From contig NZ_AXZL01000046.1 in the NCBI RefSeq assembly GCF_000485795.1, positions 1-63,340 of the forward strand: 63,340 nt of DNA, given 5' to 3'. The notes below the pieces were generated by a model. It saw only the letters and a list, made by a program, of their open reading frames with translations, was not told the DNA's origin and made no database searches. Position 1 is the stretch's first letter, and every line of letters starts with the position of its first letter. The DNA comes from Shewanella decolorationis S12 (lineage in GTDB: Bacteria; Pseudomonadota; Gammaproteobacteria; Enterobacterales; Shewanellaceae). A program made the position numbers and the translations under genes. Shown here piece after piece: positions 20,068-28,781 of this stretch.

Positions 20068-23000
20068 TCCTGACAGATCTTTCCGTTAAACGGCCGGTAT
20101 TTGCCTCGGTCATTAGTTTATTGCTGGTGGCCTTTGGTTTAGTGGCATTCGGTAAATTACCGCTGCGGGAATACCCTAACATCGATCCGCCAATTGTCTC
20201 GATTGAAACCAACTATCGCGGCGCCAGTGCGGCCGTGGTCGAGAGTCGTATCACCCAGCTGATTGAAGATAGGATCAGCGGCGTCGAAGGTATTCGCCAT
20301 GTGAGTTCATCGAGCAGTGATGGTCGCTCGCAGGTGACCTTAGAGTTTGATATCAGCCGCAACATTGAAGATGCGGCCAACGATGTGCGCGATAGAATTT
20401 CAGGCCTGTTAGATAACTTACCCGAAGAAGCCGATCCCCCAGAGGTGCAAAAGGCCAACGGTGGCGATGAAGTGATTATGTGGCTCAACTTAGTGTCGGA
20501 TCAAATGACCACATTAGAGCTGACCGATTACACCCGTCGCTATTTATCCGACCGTCTATCTGTAGTGGACGGGGTGTCGATGATCCGTATCGGTGGTGGC
20601 AAGGTCTACGCCATGCGCGTGTGGCTCGACAGACAAGCCTTAGCATCCCGAAGCCTTACTGTGGCCGATGTTGAAGCTGCGTTAAGGGCTGAAAACGTTG
20701 AGTTGCCCGCAGGTTCGCTTGAGTCTAAGGAACGTCACTTTACCGTGCGTTTAGAGCGTAGTTATCGCACCGCCGAGGACTTTGCCAATTTGGTGATTTC
20801 CCAAGGTGAAGATGGCTATCTAGTCAAACTTGGCGATGTGGCTAAGGTGGAAATTGGCTCAGAAGAAGAGCGCATCATGTTCCGCGGTAACAAGGAGGCC
20901 ATGATTGGTCTTGGGGTCTCTAAACAGTCGACCGCCAACACCTTAGAAGTGGCCCGCGCCGTTAACGCTTTAGTCGATAAAATCAATCCTACCTTGCCTG
21001 CAGGCATGTCGATTAAGCGCAGCTACGATAGCTCAGTGTTTATCGAAGCCTCGATTAAAGAGGTGTACCAAACCCTGTTCACCGCCATGGTGCTGGTGAT
21101 TATCGTGATTTATCTGTTCCTTGGCAGCGTGCGCGCTATGTTAATCCCCGCGATTACTGTGCCCGTGTCTTTGCTCGGAACGTTTATCGTGCTCTATGCG
21201 CTAGGATACACAATCAACCTGTTGACGCTGCTGGCGATGATCCTCGCCATAGGTATGGTGGTCGACGATGCGATTGTGATGCTGGAGAACATTCACCGCC
21301 GTATCGAAGAAGGCGATTCACCCTTAAAGGCGGCATTCTTGGGCGCCCGTGAGGTGGCCTTTGCGGTTATCGCCACCACCTTAGTGCTCGTGGCGGTATT
21401 TATGCCGATCACTTTCCTCGAAGGGGACTTAGGTAAGCTCTTCAAAGAGTTTGCGGTAGCAATGAGCGCGGCGGTGATCTTCTCCAGTATCGTGGCTTTA
21501 ACCTTAAGCCCGATGATGTGCTCTAAGCTGCTTAAACCGGCGTCGCAGGATTCGTGGTTAGTGCGTAAGGTCGATAGCATTATGACGGGCATTTCCCACA
21601 GCTATCAAAGCTCCCTTGAAAAAGCGATGACAAAACCTGTGCTGATGTCGGTTATTGTGTTGATTGCCCTTGGTAGCAGTGTGCTACTGGCCCAAAAAGT
21701 GCCGCAGGAATTTGCACCGCAGGAAGACCGGGGTTCGTTATTTTTGATGATAAACGGTCCGCAGGGCGCGAGTTACGAATATATCGAATCCTACATGAAC
21801 GAAGTGGAAAACCGTTTAATGCCCTTGGTAGACTCGGGCGACATTAAACGCTTGCTGATCCGTGCGCCCCGTGGCTTTGGCCGCGCCGCTGACTTCTCTA
21901 ACGGGATGGCGATTATCGTGCTCGAAGATTGGGGACAACGTCGCCCGATGAAACAAGTGATAGGCGATATTAACAAGCGCCTCGCCGATTTAGCCGGTGT
22001 GCAGGCCTTCCCTGTGATGCGTCAAGCCTTTGGCCGCGGCGTGGGTAAGCCAGTGCAGTTTGTGATTGGTGGCCCAAGCTACGAAGAATTGGCGCAATGG
22101 CGCGACATTATGATGGAAAAGGCGGCGGAAAATCCTAAACTGCTTGGCCTTGACCACGACTATAAAGAGACTAAACCGCAGCTTAGAGTGGTGATTGACA
22201 GGGACAGGGCGGCCAGCCTTGGGGTATCGATTTCCCATATCGGCCGTACTTTAGAGTCTATGTTGGGTTCGCGTTTAGTCACCACCTTTATGCGTGATGG
22301 TGAAGAGTACGATGTGATTGTGGAAGGGGAGCGCAGTAACCAAAATACTGCGGCCGATCTGCAAAATATCTATGTTCGCTCCGAACGGACGAAGGAGCTG
22401 ATTCCATTGTCAAACTTAGTCACGGTAGAAGAGTTTGCCGATGCCAGTTCCCTTAATCGTTACAACCGTATGCGGGCGATCACTATCGAAGCCAGCTTGG
22501 CGGATGGTTATAGCCTAGGTGAAGCGCTGGATTACCTCAATCAAGTGGCGCGTGCTTATCTTCCAGCGGAAGCGGTGATCAGCTATAAGGGACAATCCCT
22601 TGATTATCAAGAGTCTGGCAGCTCAATGTACTTTGTGTTCCTGCTGGCGCTGGGGATTGTGTTCCTGGTATTAGCAGCGCAGTTTGAAAGCTATATTCAC
22701 CCTATGGTGATCATGCTGACGGTTCCGCTGGCCACGGTTGGCGCCTTAATTGGGCTGTGGTTTACGGGCCAGAGTCTTAATATCTACAGCCAGATTGGGA
22801 TTATTATGTTGGTCGGTTTGGCGGCGAAAAACGGTATTCTGATCGTCGAATTTGCCAACCAGTTGCGGGATAAGGGCGTCGATTTCGATCGCGCCATTAT
22901 TCAAGCCTCTTGTCAGCGTTTACGCCCAATCCTGATGACGGGGATTACCACTGCCGCAGGCGCAGTCCCTCTGGTATTGGCAACGGGTGCAGGTGCAGAA

Positions 23001-23159
23001 ACCCGCTTTGTGATTGGTGTGGTGGTGCTTGCGGGCATTATGCTAGCGACGCTGTTTACCATTTATGTGATCCCAACTGCTTACGGTCTCTTTGCCCGTA
23101 ACAGCGGCTCGCCAGAAGCCATTGCCCAGCAATTAGAAAAGGAGTTGGCGCAGGATTAA
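20064..23159 (+). CDS. RND multidrug efflux inner-membrane pump
   Basis: A 1031-residue AcrB/HAE1-family proton antiporter with 12 predicted membrane segments and two large periplasmic loops. The proton-relay Asp pair lies in IGMVVDDAIVM (TM4), and GLAAKNGILIVEFA marks TM10. FAPQEDRG begins the second half. It is co-translated with the adaptor through an ATGA overlap. It resembles the shorter VexD/MexK-like two-component systems. Specificity cannot be read from sequence. Confidence 0.95.
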   Translation: MILTDLSVKRPVFASVISLLLVAFGLVAFGKLPLREYPNIDPPIVSIETNYRGASAAVVESRITQLIEDRISGVEGIRHVSSSSSDGRSQVTLEFDISRNIEDAANDVRDRISGLLDNLPEEADPPEVQKANGGDEVIMWLNLVSDQMTTLELTDYTRRYLSDRLSVVDGVSMIRIGGGKVYAMRVWLDRQALASRSLTVADVEAALRAENVELPAGSLESKERHFTVRLERSYRTAEDFANLVISQGEDGYLVKLGDVAKVEIGSEEERIMFRGNKEAMIGLGVSKQSTANTLEVARAVNALVDKINPTLPAGMSIKRSYDSSVFIEASIKEVYQTLFTAMVLVIIVIYLFLGSVRAMLIPAITVPVSLLGTFIVLYALGYTINLLTLLAMILAIGMVVDDAIVMLENIHRRIEEGDSPLKAAFLGAREVAFAVIATTLVLVAVFMPITFLEGDLGKLFKEFAVAMSAAVIFSSIVALTLSPMMCSKLLKPASQDSWLVRKVDSIMTGISHSYQSSLEKAMTKPVLMSVIVLIALGSSVLLAQKVPQEFAPQEDRGSLFLMINGPQGASYEYIESYMNEVENRLMPLVDSGDIKRLLIRAPRGFGRAADFSNGMAIIVLEDWGQRRPMKQVIGDINKRLADLAGVQAFPVMRQAFGRGVGKPVQFVIGGPSYEELAQWRDIMMEKAAENPKLLGLDHDYKETKPQLRVVIDRDRAASLGVSISHIGRTLESMLGSRLVTTFMRDGEEYDVIVEGERSNQNTAADLQNIYVRSERTKELIPLSNLVTVEEFADASSLNRYNRMRAITIEASLADGYSLGEALDYLNQVARAYLPAEAVISYKGQSLDYQESGSSMYFVFLLALGIVFLVLAAQFESYIHPMVIMLTVPLATVGALIGLWFTGQSLNIYSQIGIIMLVGLAAKNGILIVEFANQLRDKGVDFDRAIIQASCQRLRPILMTGITTAAGAVPLVLATGAGAETRFVIGVVVLAGIMLATLFTIYVIPTAYGLFARNSGSPEAIAQQLEKELAQD

Positions 23160-23180
23160 TCCCACGCTAACGCTTAGCCC

Positions 23181-23217
23181 AAATAGGCGCTTGAGTACAC
23201 TTAAGCGCCTATTTTAT
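23181..23217. terminator. Bidirectional terminator
   Basis: AAATAGGCGCTT/AAGCGCCTATTT (23181-23214) with T-rich flanks, between the converging RND and GNAT genes. Confidence 0.8.
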
Positions 23218-23231
23218 TTGGTTAACTCTAT

Positions 23232-23669
23232 TCATTTACCTTCGATAGCTTGAATATAGCGAAAGGAGGTTTTCTCAAAGCCAATGGACTCGTAGTAGGC
23301 TTGGGTTTTCTCGCGGCGCATAGAGGTGGTGACCTCAAGCTGGCAACAACCTCGCTTACTTGCTCTGTCTTTGGCAAAGTCAATCAGTTGCGTCCCCACA
23401 CCTAAGCCTCGACTGGCCTCAGTCACCACTAAAGCAGTAATGCGGCAGATTTGCTGCTGCGAGGGAAAATAATCAAAAAAGATCAAACTTATCAACCCAG
23501 CCACAACTCCCTCTGACTCTGCGAGATAGATTTCATCCGATCTTTTAGGAGCATCGAGATACTGCTGTAACTGCGGCTCGGTGGCATTGTAACCCAGCTG
23601 TAACAGTAAGCTAGTTATGGCATTAAGGTCGGCTATTTGTGCTTGTCTAATCGAAATGGCGCCCATCAT
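23232..23669 (-). CDS. GNAT-family N-acetyltransferase
   Basis: A 145-residue single-domain acetyltransferase with the acetyl-CoA loop in LVVTEASRGLGVGTQLIDFA (RGxGxG-like, motif A) and the C-terminal CQLEVTTSMRREKTQAYYESIGFEKTS strand-helix. The substrate is unknown. It is monocistronic, about 100 bp from the TSUP permease. Confidence 0.88.
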   Translation of the reverse strand: MMGAISIRQAQIADLNAITSLLLQLGYNATEPQLQQYLDAPKRSDEIYLAESEGVVAGLISLIFFDYFPSQQQICRITALVVTEASRGLGVGTQLIDFAKDRASKRGCCQLEVTTSMRREKTQAYYESIGFEKTSFRYIQAIEGK

Positions 23670-23767
23670 ACTTCCTTATTTTGTCCAGTATCTAGATTTC
23701 TATTAAGCAGGTAGTCTGCCAATACATGACTCTTGAGGTTGGCATATCTTAGGCTAACGCAAAGGGG

Positions 23768-24523
23768 TTAACGCATAAAAAATCCCACACTCATGGCGAA
23801 ACCGACAAGCACTATAAAACCCCGCAACAGGGATTGGGGAATGCGATAAGCCAGCGCGGCGCCGAGATAGCCGCCAATAATCGCCATGATGGCAAGCAGT
23901 AACAGATATTGTCCATCAATCAGATTACCTAGGGCGTAAATCACCACGGCAATGGTGGTGAGTAGGGCGGAGAGTAAATTTTTAAGCCCGTTCATCCCAT
24001 GTAATTGGGTTTGGCCGAGTAACCCAAAGGTGGCGAGTAAAATAATCCCTAATCCCCCGTTAAAATAACCGCCGTAAATACAGACGATGAAGAGAATCAT
24101 CATTGCCGTCAGTGGCTTGACGGTATTCACTCGGGGGAGGTTGGCATTCGCTAAACGTTTTTTCAGTAACCAAGGTCCGGCGATAAAGGCGAGTGTGGCC
24201 AGCAAAATCAACCAAGGGACAAGATAAGCAAATACTTGCTCGCTGGTGCTTAGCAGTATCGCCGCGCCTAGGCATCCGCCAGCTATCGCAATCAGGCAGA
24301 GGGTTTTTAAGCTAAGATTTGCAGGATATTCAATCTCTTTTCGAAAACGCCATGCACTGGCAAGGTAGCCAGGGAGCAGGGCCGCCGTACCCGTAGCATT
24401 GGCCATCAGTGGTGGTACGCCCACAAACACAAGGGCAAATAAGGTAATAAAGCTGCCGCCGCCCGCCACCGCATTTAACATGCCGCCGAGTAAACCTGCG
24501 AGGGCGATCAGTAACCAATCCAT
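23768..24523 (-). CDS. TSUP (TauE/SafE) family membrane permease
   Basis: A 251-residue protein with eight hydrophobic helices and the family repeats AGLLGGMLNAVAGGGSFITLFAL and GGYFNGGLGIILLATFGLL, split here as N- and C-half glycine motifs. The family moves sulfite, sulfoacetate or related organic anions. There is no sulfur gene nearby, so the substrate is open. Confidence 0.88.
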   Translation of the reverse strand: MDWLLIALAGLLGGMLNAVAGGGSFITLFALVFVGVPPLMANATGTAALLPGYLASAWRFRKEIEYPANLSLKTLCLIAIAGGCLGAAILLSTSEQVFAYLVPWLILLATLAFIAGPWLLKKRLANANLPRVNTVKPLTAMMILFIVCIYGGYFNGGLGIILLATFGLLGQTQLHGMNGLKNLLSALLTTIAVVIYALGNLIDGQYLLLLAIMAIIGGYLGAALAYRIPQSLLRGFIVLVGFAMSVGFFMR

Positions 24524-24610
24524 AGTGAATGCTCCGCTGCCATTGACCTGTTGAACGAGAACGTTAATTGCTTATAAAAACATCACCTTAACAGTAAGTT
24601 ACTTAGATGA

Positions 24611-24655
24611 AAAGCCATCAATATTGCTAAGTGCCAGCAGATTGATGGCTTTGTT
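24611..24655 (-). terminator. Probable terminator
   Basis: AAAGCCATCAAT/ATTGATGGCTTT, a perfect 12-bp stem (24611-24652) with an 18-nt loop. The minus-strand side ends in TTTTC. It would end the transcript from the gene at 24742. Confidence 0.55.
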
Positions 24656-24741
24656 ATGGGGTCTGAATCGGTTTAGCTAGAAAGTCTTGGCACTAAGTGC
24701 TCAGCCTAACTCATCGAAAGTTATTCAGACTTATGATGCCT

Positions 24742-25053
24742 TTATTCAGCGTGAAACAGTCCTGACTCAAAAATCACCGTAGCTATCGCCAAGTATTGAT
24801 CGCTAAATACTTCTTCTCCCCAGCAATGTTGCCCACGTTCTTGATAGTACACATGGTAACTGGCATTCGATGGCGTAGCGACGCAGTACCAACCATCAAA
24901 TGTCTGCTTGCTAAAGTTGACCCAATACTGCGCATCCGCCTGTTTGATCTGCTGAAGTAGCGCTTCATCTTGCGACAATAGCGCCGCAAGTTCGGCTGCG
25001 CTGGTGATCTTGTGCTCGATTTTTAACTGATTGAGTAATGCCTTGAGTATCAT
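24742..25053 (-). CDS. Hypothetical protein, 103 residues
   Basis: I do not recognise this family. The protein is soluble and acidic, with an N-terminal helical part (ILKALLNQLKIEHKITSAAELAALL) and an aromatic C-terminal part (WYCVATPSNASYHVYYQERG, CWGEEVF). It has no signal peptide, and its codon use looks like its neighbours'. It lies 35 bp downstream of the DJ-1-like gene in the same direction, so may share its transcript. Confidence 0.7.
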   Translation of the reverse strand: MILKALLNQLKIEHKITSAAELAALLSQDEALLQQIKQADAQYWVNFSKQTFDGWYCVATPSNASYHVYYQERGQHCWGEEVFSDQYLAIATVIFESGLFHAE

Positions 25054-25088
25054 AATTGCGCCCTTTATCCAGAGGATTGCACACCATA

Positions 25089-25691
25089 TTAGCGAATGGC
25101 TGAGGCAATCGAGGATTCGATTAAAGCGTCAAACACATCGGCTTGGCCTGCGGGGATCAGTTGCCGATGAATTTCGCGGCGCTTCGCACTGTCAAATAAG
25201 CGCTCCGCAACCCAACCCGTTAAATAGAGTGAGGACAGACAACCTCCCGCGGTGGCAATATTGCCATTGACCACCAGAGCAGAGTCTTCCACCTCCACAC
25301 CCATTGCTACCAATGCGGGTTTGGCATCGGGGTGAGTCGTTGCCGAGATATTGTCGAGTAAGCCTAACTTGGCAAAAAAGAATGAGCCCGCACAAATACT
25401 GCCAAGCAATTGCTGTGCGGGATCTAATTTAAGGGCCGACATAAACTCAGGATCCGCAAGTGCGGCAGGTACGCCTTTGTAGCCGCTGCTGAATAACACC
25501 ACGTCAGCATCGGCGACTTGCGCGACATGACCATCGGTTTCTACCGTCATCCCCAAACTCGACCTGTGGCTAGGTTTGGTGCCTAGCACTTTGACTGTCC
25601 AATCGGTTGTTGTGCGGCCGAGAATATCGCGCATTAAAAAGAAATCGATATCGGTAAATTCATCAAATATCACAATCGCAATCTGGTACAT
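25089..25691 (-). CDS. DJ-1/PfpI family protein
   Basis: A 200-residue class I glutamine amidotransferase-like protein with the nucleophile elbow Cys in LLGSICAGSFFFAKLGLL and the family N-terminus YQIAIVIFDEFTDID with the conserved acidic residue. It resembles the transcription-factor-like or isonitrile-hydratase (InhA) branch. I start at ATG 25691, which has an AGAGGAC Shine-Dalgarno, rather than the longer ORF. The substrate is unknown. Confidence 0.88.
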   Translation of the reverse strand: MYQIAIVIFDEFTDIDFFLMRDILGRTTTDWTVKVLGTKPSHRSSLGMTVETDGHVAQVADADVVLFSSGYKGVPAALADPEFMSALKLDPAQQLLGSICAGSFFFAKLGLLDNISATTHPDAKPALVAMGVEVEDSALVVNGNIATAGGCLSSLYLTGWVAERLFDSAKRREIHRQLIPAGQADVFDALIESSIASAIR

Positions 25692-25718
25692 CCTTTGTCC
25701 TCTTGTTTGCATTGGGAT

Positions 25719-25751
25719 GACTTAAGGCTTGAATAGGCTCAGCCTTAAGTC
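25719..25751. terminator. Hairpin between genes
   Basis: GACTTAAGGCT/AGCCTTAAGTC, a perfect 11-bp stem with an 11-nt loop and no strong T tract. It lies between two minus-strand genes and may be a weak terminator or RNA-processing stem. Confidence 0.45.
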
Positions 25752-25807
25752 TGGGTTATCAATATGGGTTATTGTAATGCATGGTTAATCAACATCTTAA
25801 CTAGCAC

Positions 25808-26827
25808 TTACGATGGATGCCGCTTGGCAAAAATAGCATGGACATTAAAATCTTGGCTTTGCATTCTGGTTAATGTCTGGGTTAACACTTCATCGGCCGC
25901 ATCTTCAATCTGCAGGATCTTCTCTGCTGCGACATAGTCGCTAAAGGCTGTGGAGACTTGCTCAAACAACGCTGTTATATCGCCAAATGCGGGATGACTG
26001 AATTGCGGGTTAGGTAACCCCTTAAGGGATCGCAGTTTTAGAAGCATTAACGCAGTCAATGGTAAATATGCGTGTGGCCCACTATCAAACTCAAAAAAGC
26101 ACTTTTTATCGCCGATAACTGCTTGCTCTACCTGATGGTCACACAGGGTTTGCAACATAGTGCTGATGAATTCGATATCCTGTGTGTCCCAGTTATCTAA
26201 AAAGGGCGCATAGGGGAAAGGAGCCGTTTTTCGCAATGTCACTTGCACTTCACTAGTAAAAGGCGGCTCAATAACACCCAAATATCGCCCATATAACAAC
26301 ACCAAAAAATCACCGATAAACCCGTGGGAACGAATTATCCAGCCAGCGCGCCAGGCGGTGGCGTTCGCATTATATAACTCATCCGCTTCAGCTTTTAGTC
26401 CTGCTAACAACATAATCACAAGCTGAAATGCTCGTTCTGTTGCCCACATGGCATTAGCAATCTCACCTTTTGTTTCAATCTCGCGGTAAAAACGATAGTA
26501 GTCAATCGCAGTATCAAAATAACCATATGCTAGTGAGCACATCAATGGCTTAGCTTCAAGTATACCGGATTCGATATAGGTAAGCTGGGCCAGATAACCC
26601 CAATGGCGTTTGGGTACACCAAACTCAGCCCGAAATAATTGCCATTGACGAAAATCCTTATCGAATTCACGGTATTGCTTTACTCTTTCAAAACTATCAG
26701 CCTTCCCGCTATTGATATAATCGGTTAGTAGATGTTGATTGCGGGGAAATACATCTTGAGCATAATCGCGCATATGCTTACGACTGCGGCTGCGTTTATT
26801 GAGATATTTAGCTAACAACTTGAGCAT
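25808..26827 (-). CDS. Hypothetical protein, about 339 residues
   Basis: Family not recognised. It is a soluble, largely helical protein with a basic N-terminus (KYLNKRSRSRKHMRDY) and an aromatic-rich middle (YGYFDTAIDYYRFYREIE). A C-terminal GPHAYLPLTALMLLKLRSLKGL is faintly reminiscent of DUF1911-type proteins, though too weak to call. I start at ATG 26827; the open frame extends to a TTG at 26917, and ATG 26773 is also possible. None has a good Shine-Dalgarno. Upstream lies a terminator-bounded intergenic region, so it is its own unit. Confidence 0.65.
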   Translation of the reverse strand: MLKLLAKYLNKRSRSRKHMRDYAQDVFPRNQHLLTDYINSGKADSFERVKQYREFDKDFRQWQLFRAEFGVPKRHWGYLAQLTYIESGILEAKPLMCSLAYGYFDTAIDYYRFYREIETKGEIANAMWATERAFQLVIMLLAGLKAEADELYNANATAWRAGWIIRSHGFIGDFLVLLYGRYLGVIEPPFTSEVQVTLRKTAPFPYAPFLDNWDTQDIEFISTMLQTLCDHQVEQAVIGDKKCFFEFDSGPHAYLPLTALMLLKLRSLKGLPNPQFSHPAFGDITALFEQVSTAFSDYVAAEKILQIEDAADEVLTQTLTRMQSQDFNVHAIFAKRHPS

Positions 26828-27231
26828 CCTTATTATTTTGGCTGCGGCGAGTTTACCGCAACTGCATACAAGGTGGCTAACTGTGAAGGAAAACGACTGG
26901 ATAGGCCATCTATTCAAACGATTTGTAAAGCAGGGGTGAATGTGCAGAACATTGCAGCAAACAGCGCTGATGCGTTGGCGACCATCGAAAAAAGGGACTT
27001 TTTCGTTGAGCCCCCAAGGATGGGTTTACGGCGTGTCGCCAGAGCATAAGTGCTGTTGCACTCGTCAGTTTCAATGGGTTAAGCAAAGCAATAAAAAGCC
27101 CAGAATCCTCTTCTGGGCTTTTAAAACTAAAAAAAATCGGTTAACGCTCAACATCTTTTAGCCTAAAGCTTCAATTTAACGTAAGTTTCAAGCCTTATTG
27201 CTATAGGTTATTTGCACACGTTATAGAACGC
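26828..27231. other. Intergenic region with possible dispersed repeat and strong terminator
   Basis: The perfect hairpin AAAAGCCCAGAA-TCCTC-TTCTGGGCTTTT (27094-27122) is a bidirectional terminator. At about 27008-27060 the text GAGCCCCCAAGGATGGGTTT followed by ACGGCGTGTC resembles a dispersed intergenic sequence I associate with Shewanella genomes; this is from memory. The small plus-strand ORF over it looks like a translation of that repeat, not a gene. Confidence 0.5.
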
Positions 27232-27888
27232 TTAAAACACCATCTCTGGTACATGGTCTGGCACGATTAATTTGCCAGCGGTTTTGCTAACAATTTCTTC
27301 AACGCTGACACCGGGGGCGCGCTCTAACAGATGGAAGGCGCCATCTTTAATCTCGATAAAGGCTAAATCGGTGACAACACGTTTGATACAGCCGTAACCT
27401 GTGAGGGGCAATTCGCACACGGGTAACAGCTTAGAGTTGCCGTACTTATCGGCGTGCATCATAGTCACGATAATATTTTCCGCACCCGCCACTAAATCCA
27501 TTGCACCGCCCATGCCTTTGATAAGTTTGCCTGGGATCATCCATGAGGCAATGGAACCATTCACATCGACCTCAAAGGCGCCGAGTACGGTTAAGTCCAC
27601 ATGGCCGCCACGGATCATCGCGAAGCTTTCGGCGGAGGAGAAAAACGAGGCGCCTTTTACCGCGGTGACGGTTTGTTTACCGGCGTTAATTAAATCCGGA
27701 TCGATAGTTTCTTCCGTCGGAAATTCACCCATGCCGAGCAGACCGTTTTCCGATTGCAGCATCACTTCCATGCCAGCGGGAATGTAATTGGCCACGAGCG
27801 TGGGAATGCCAATACCGAGGTTGACGTAGTAGCCGTCTTGTAATTCTTTGGCAACGCGCTGTGCCAGTTGTTCTCTTGATAATGCCAT
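27232..27888 (-). CDS. scoB: 3-oxoacid CoA-transferase subunit B
   Basis: Beta subunit of a succinyl-CoA:3-ketoacid (acetoacetate) CoA-transferase, 218 residues. The catalytic Glu is in LQSENGLLGMG, and GGHVDLTVLGAFEVD is present. With subunit A it activates the acetoacetate released by HMG-CoA lyase. Called LiuG in some Shewanella work (recalled). The start ATG 27888 has an AAGGAAGGA Shine-Dalgarno; the longer frame is not needed. Last gene of the liu operon. Confidence 0.93.
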   Translation of the reverse strand: MALSREQLAQRVAKELQDGYYVNLGIGIPTLVANYIPAGMEVMLQSENGLLGMGEFPTEETIDPDLINAGKQTVTAVKGASFFSSAESFAMIRGGHVDLTVLGAFEVDVNGSIASWMIPGKLIKGMGGAMDLVAGAENIIVTMMHADKYGNSKLLPVCELPLTGYGCIKRVVTDLAFIEIKDGAFHLLERAPGVSVEEIVSKTAGKLIVPDHVPEMVF

Positions 27889-27998
27889 GATCTTTATCCT
27901 TCCTTTACCTAGAGTCTCTATTGGCCTCAATTTTTCGGTCTTTATTTAGGGCTTAGACTCTGTCGCTTTAGCTTGCGTTGTTAATCGTTCAGCGTTGC

Positions 27999-28703
27999 TT
28001 ATTTCGCCGCTTTTACCGTGCGCTGCTCGATACGTTTCTCGAACTTGCCTTGGATGACGCGATCAACATAAATGCCGGGAGTATGGATATGATCAGGATC
28101 GAGCTCGCCCGGCTCCACAATAAACTCAGCTTCCACTACCGTGATTTTGCCCGCAGTCGCCATCATAGGGTTAAAGTTAGCGGCGGTTTTGCGGAACACT
28201 AAGTTACCCATAGTATCGGCCTTCCAAGCGCGAACGAGGGCAAAATCGGCTGTCAGAGATTCTTCTAACACATAGTGACGGCCTTTGATCTCGCGGGTTT
28301 CTTTGCCTTCCGCCACGGGGGTGCCGTAGCCTGTGGCGGTGAAAAATGCCGGAATGCCTGCACCGCCGGCGCGGATTTTTTCCGCCAGCGTGCCCTGCGG
28401 CGTTAAAATCACATTCAGTTCGCCCGAGAGCATTTGCTGTTCGAAGGTGGCGTTCTCACCGACGTAGGAGGCGATCATGGTCGAAATCTGGCGATGTTTT
28501 AACAATAAGCCCAGACCGAAATCATCCACACCGGCATTATTCGAAATGGCGGTTAAGCCTTTAACGCCCATCTTAACCATTTGATTGATTAAGCCTTCAG
28601 GAATACCACACAGGCCAAAACCGCCAACCATAATGGTCATATCATCGGATAAACCTGTTAACGCTTCTTCATAGCTGCTGACGACTTTATTGAGTCCTGC
28701 CAT
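27999..28703 (-). CDS. scoA: 3-oxoacid CoA-transferase subunit A
   Basis: Alpha subunit, 234 residues, with the CoA-binding [14 protein letters not shown] and [19 protein letters not shown]. Starts at ATG 28703 behind AAAGGA. It lies about 75 bp downstream of liuE, a spacer holding the 7-bp tandem repeat, and 110 bp upstream of scoB. Also known as LiuF or AtoD-type. Together with scoB it finishes leucine degradation to acetoacetyl-CoA. Confidence 0.93.
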   Translation of the reverse strand: MAGLNKVVSSYEEALTGLSDDMTIMVGGFGLCGIPEGLINQMVKMGVKGLTAISNNAGVDDFGLGLLLKHRQISTMIASYVGENATFEQQMLSGELNVILTPQGTLAEKIRAGGAGIPAFFTATGYGTPVAEGKETREIKGRHYVLEESLTADFALVRAWKADTMGNLVFRKTAANFNPMMATAGKITVVEAEFIVEPGELDPDHIHTPGIYVDRVIQGKFEKRIEQRTVKAAK

Positions 28704-28743
28704 TTTGATGTCCTTTAAATTGTTATTCGTGTCCAATCATTTC

Positions 28744-28781
28744 TAGCACCTAGCACCTAGCACCTAGCACCTAGCACCTAG
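28744..28781. repeat. Five tandem copies of a 7-bp unit (TAGCACC)
   Basis: Five perfect TAGCACC copies plus TAG, starting right at the liuE stop codon (TAG, complement of 28778-28780). On the coding (minus) strand the unit is GTGCTAG. Because 7 is not a multiple of 3, the TAG falls in all three frames. It sits in the liuE-scoA spacer. Confidence 0.9.

Noticed and set aside
21293..21592. Minus-strand ORFs inside the RND pump
   Set aside because: Shadow frames of the pump gene with unlikely composition.
26940..27161. 73-residue plus-strand ORF
   Set aside because: It overlaps the possible dispersed repeat and reads straight through a perfect terminator hairpin; looks like a translated repeat.
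28744..28781. Tandem repeat considered as a CRISPR array
   Set aside because: The 7-bp units are contiguous without spacers and there are no cas genes nearby.
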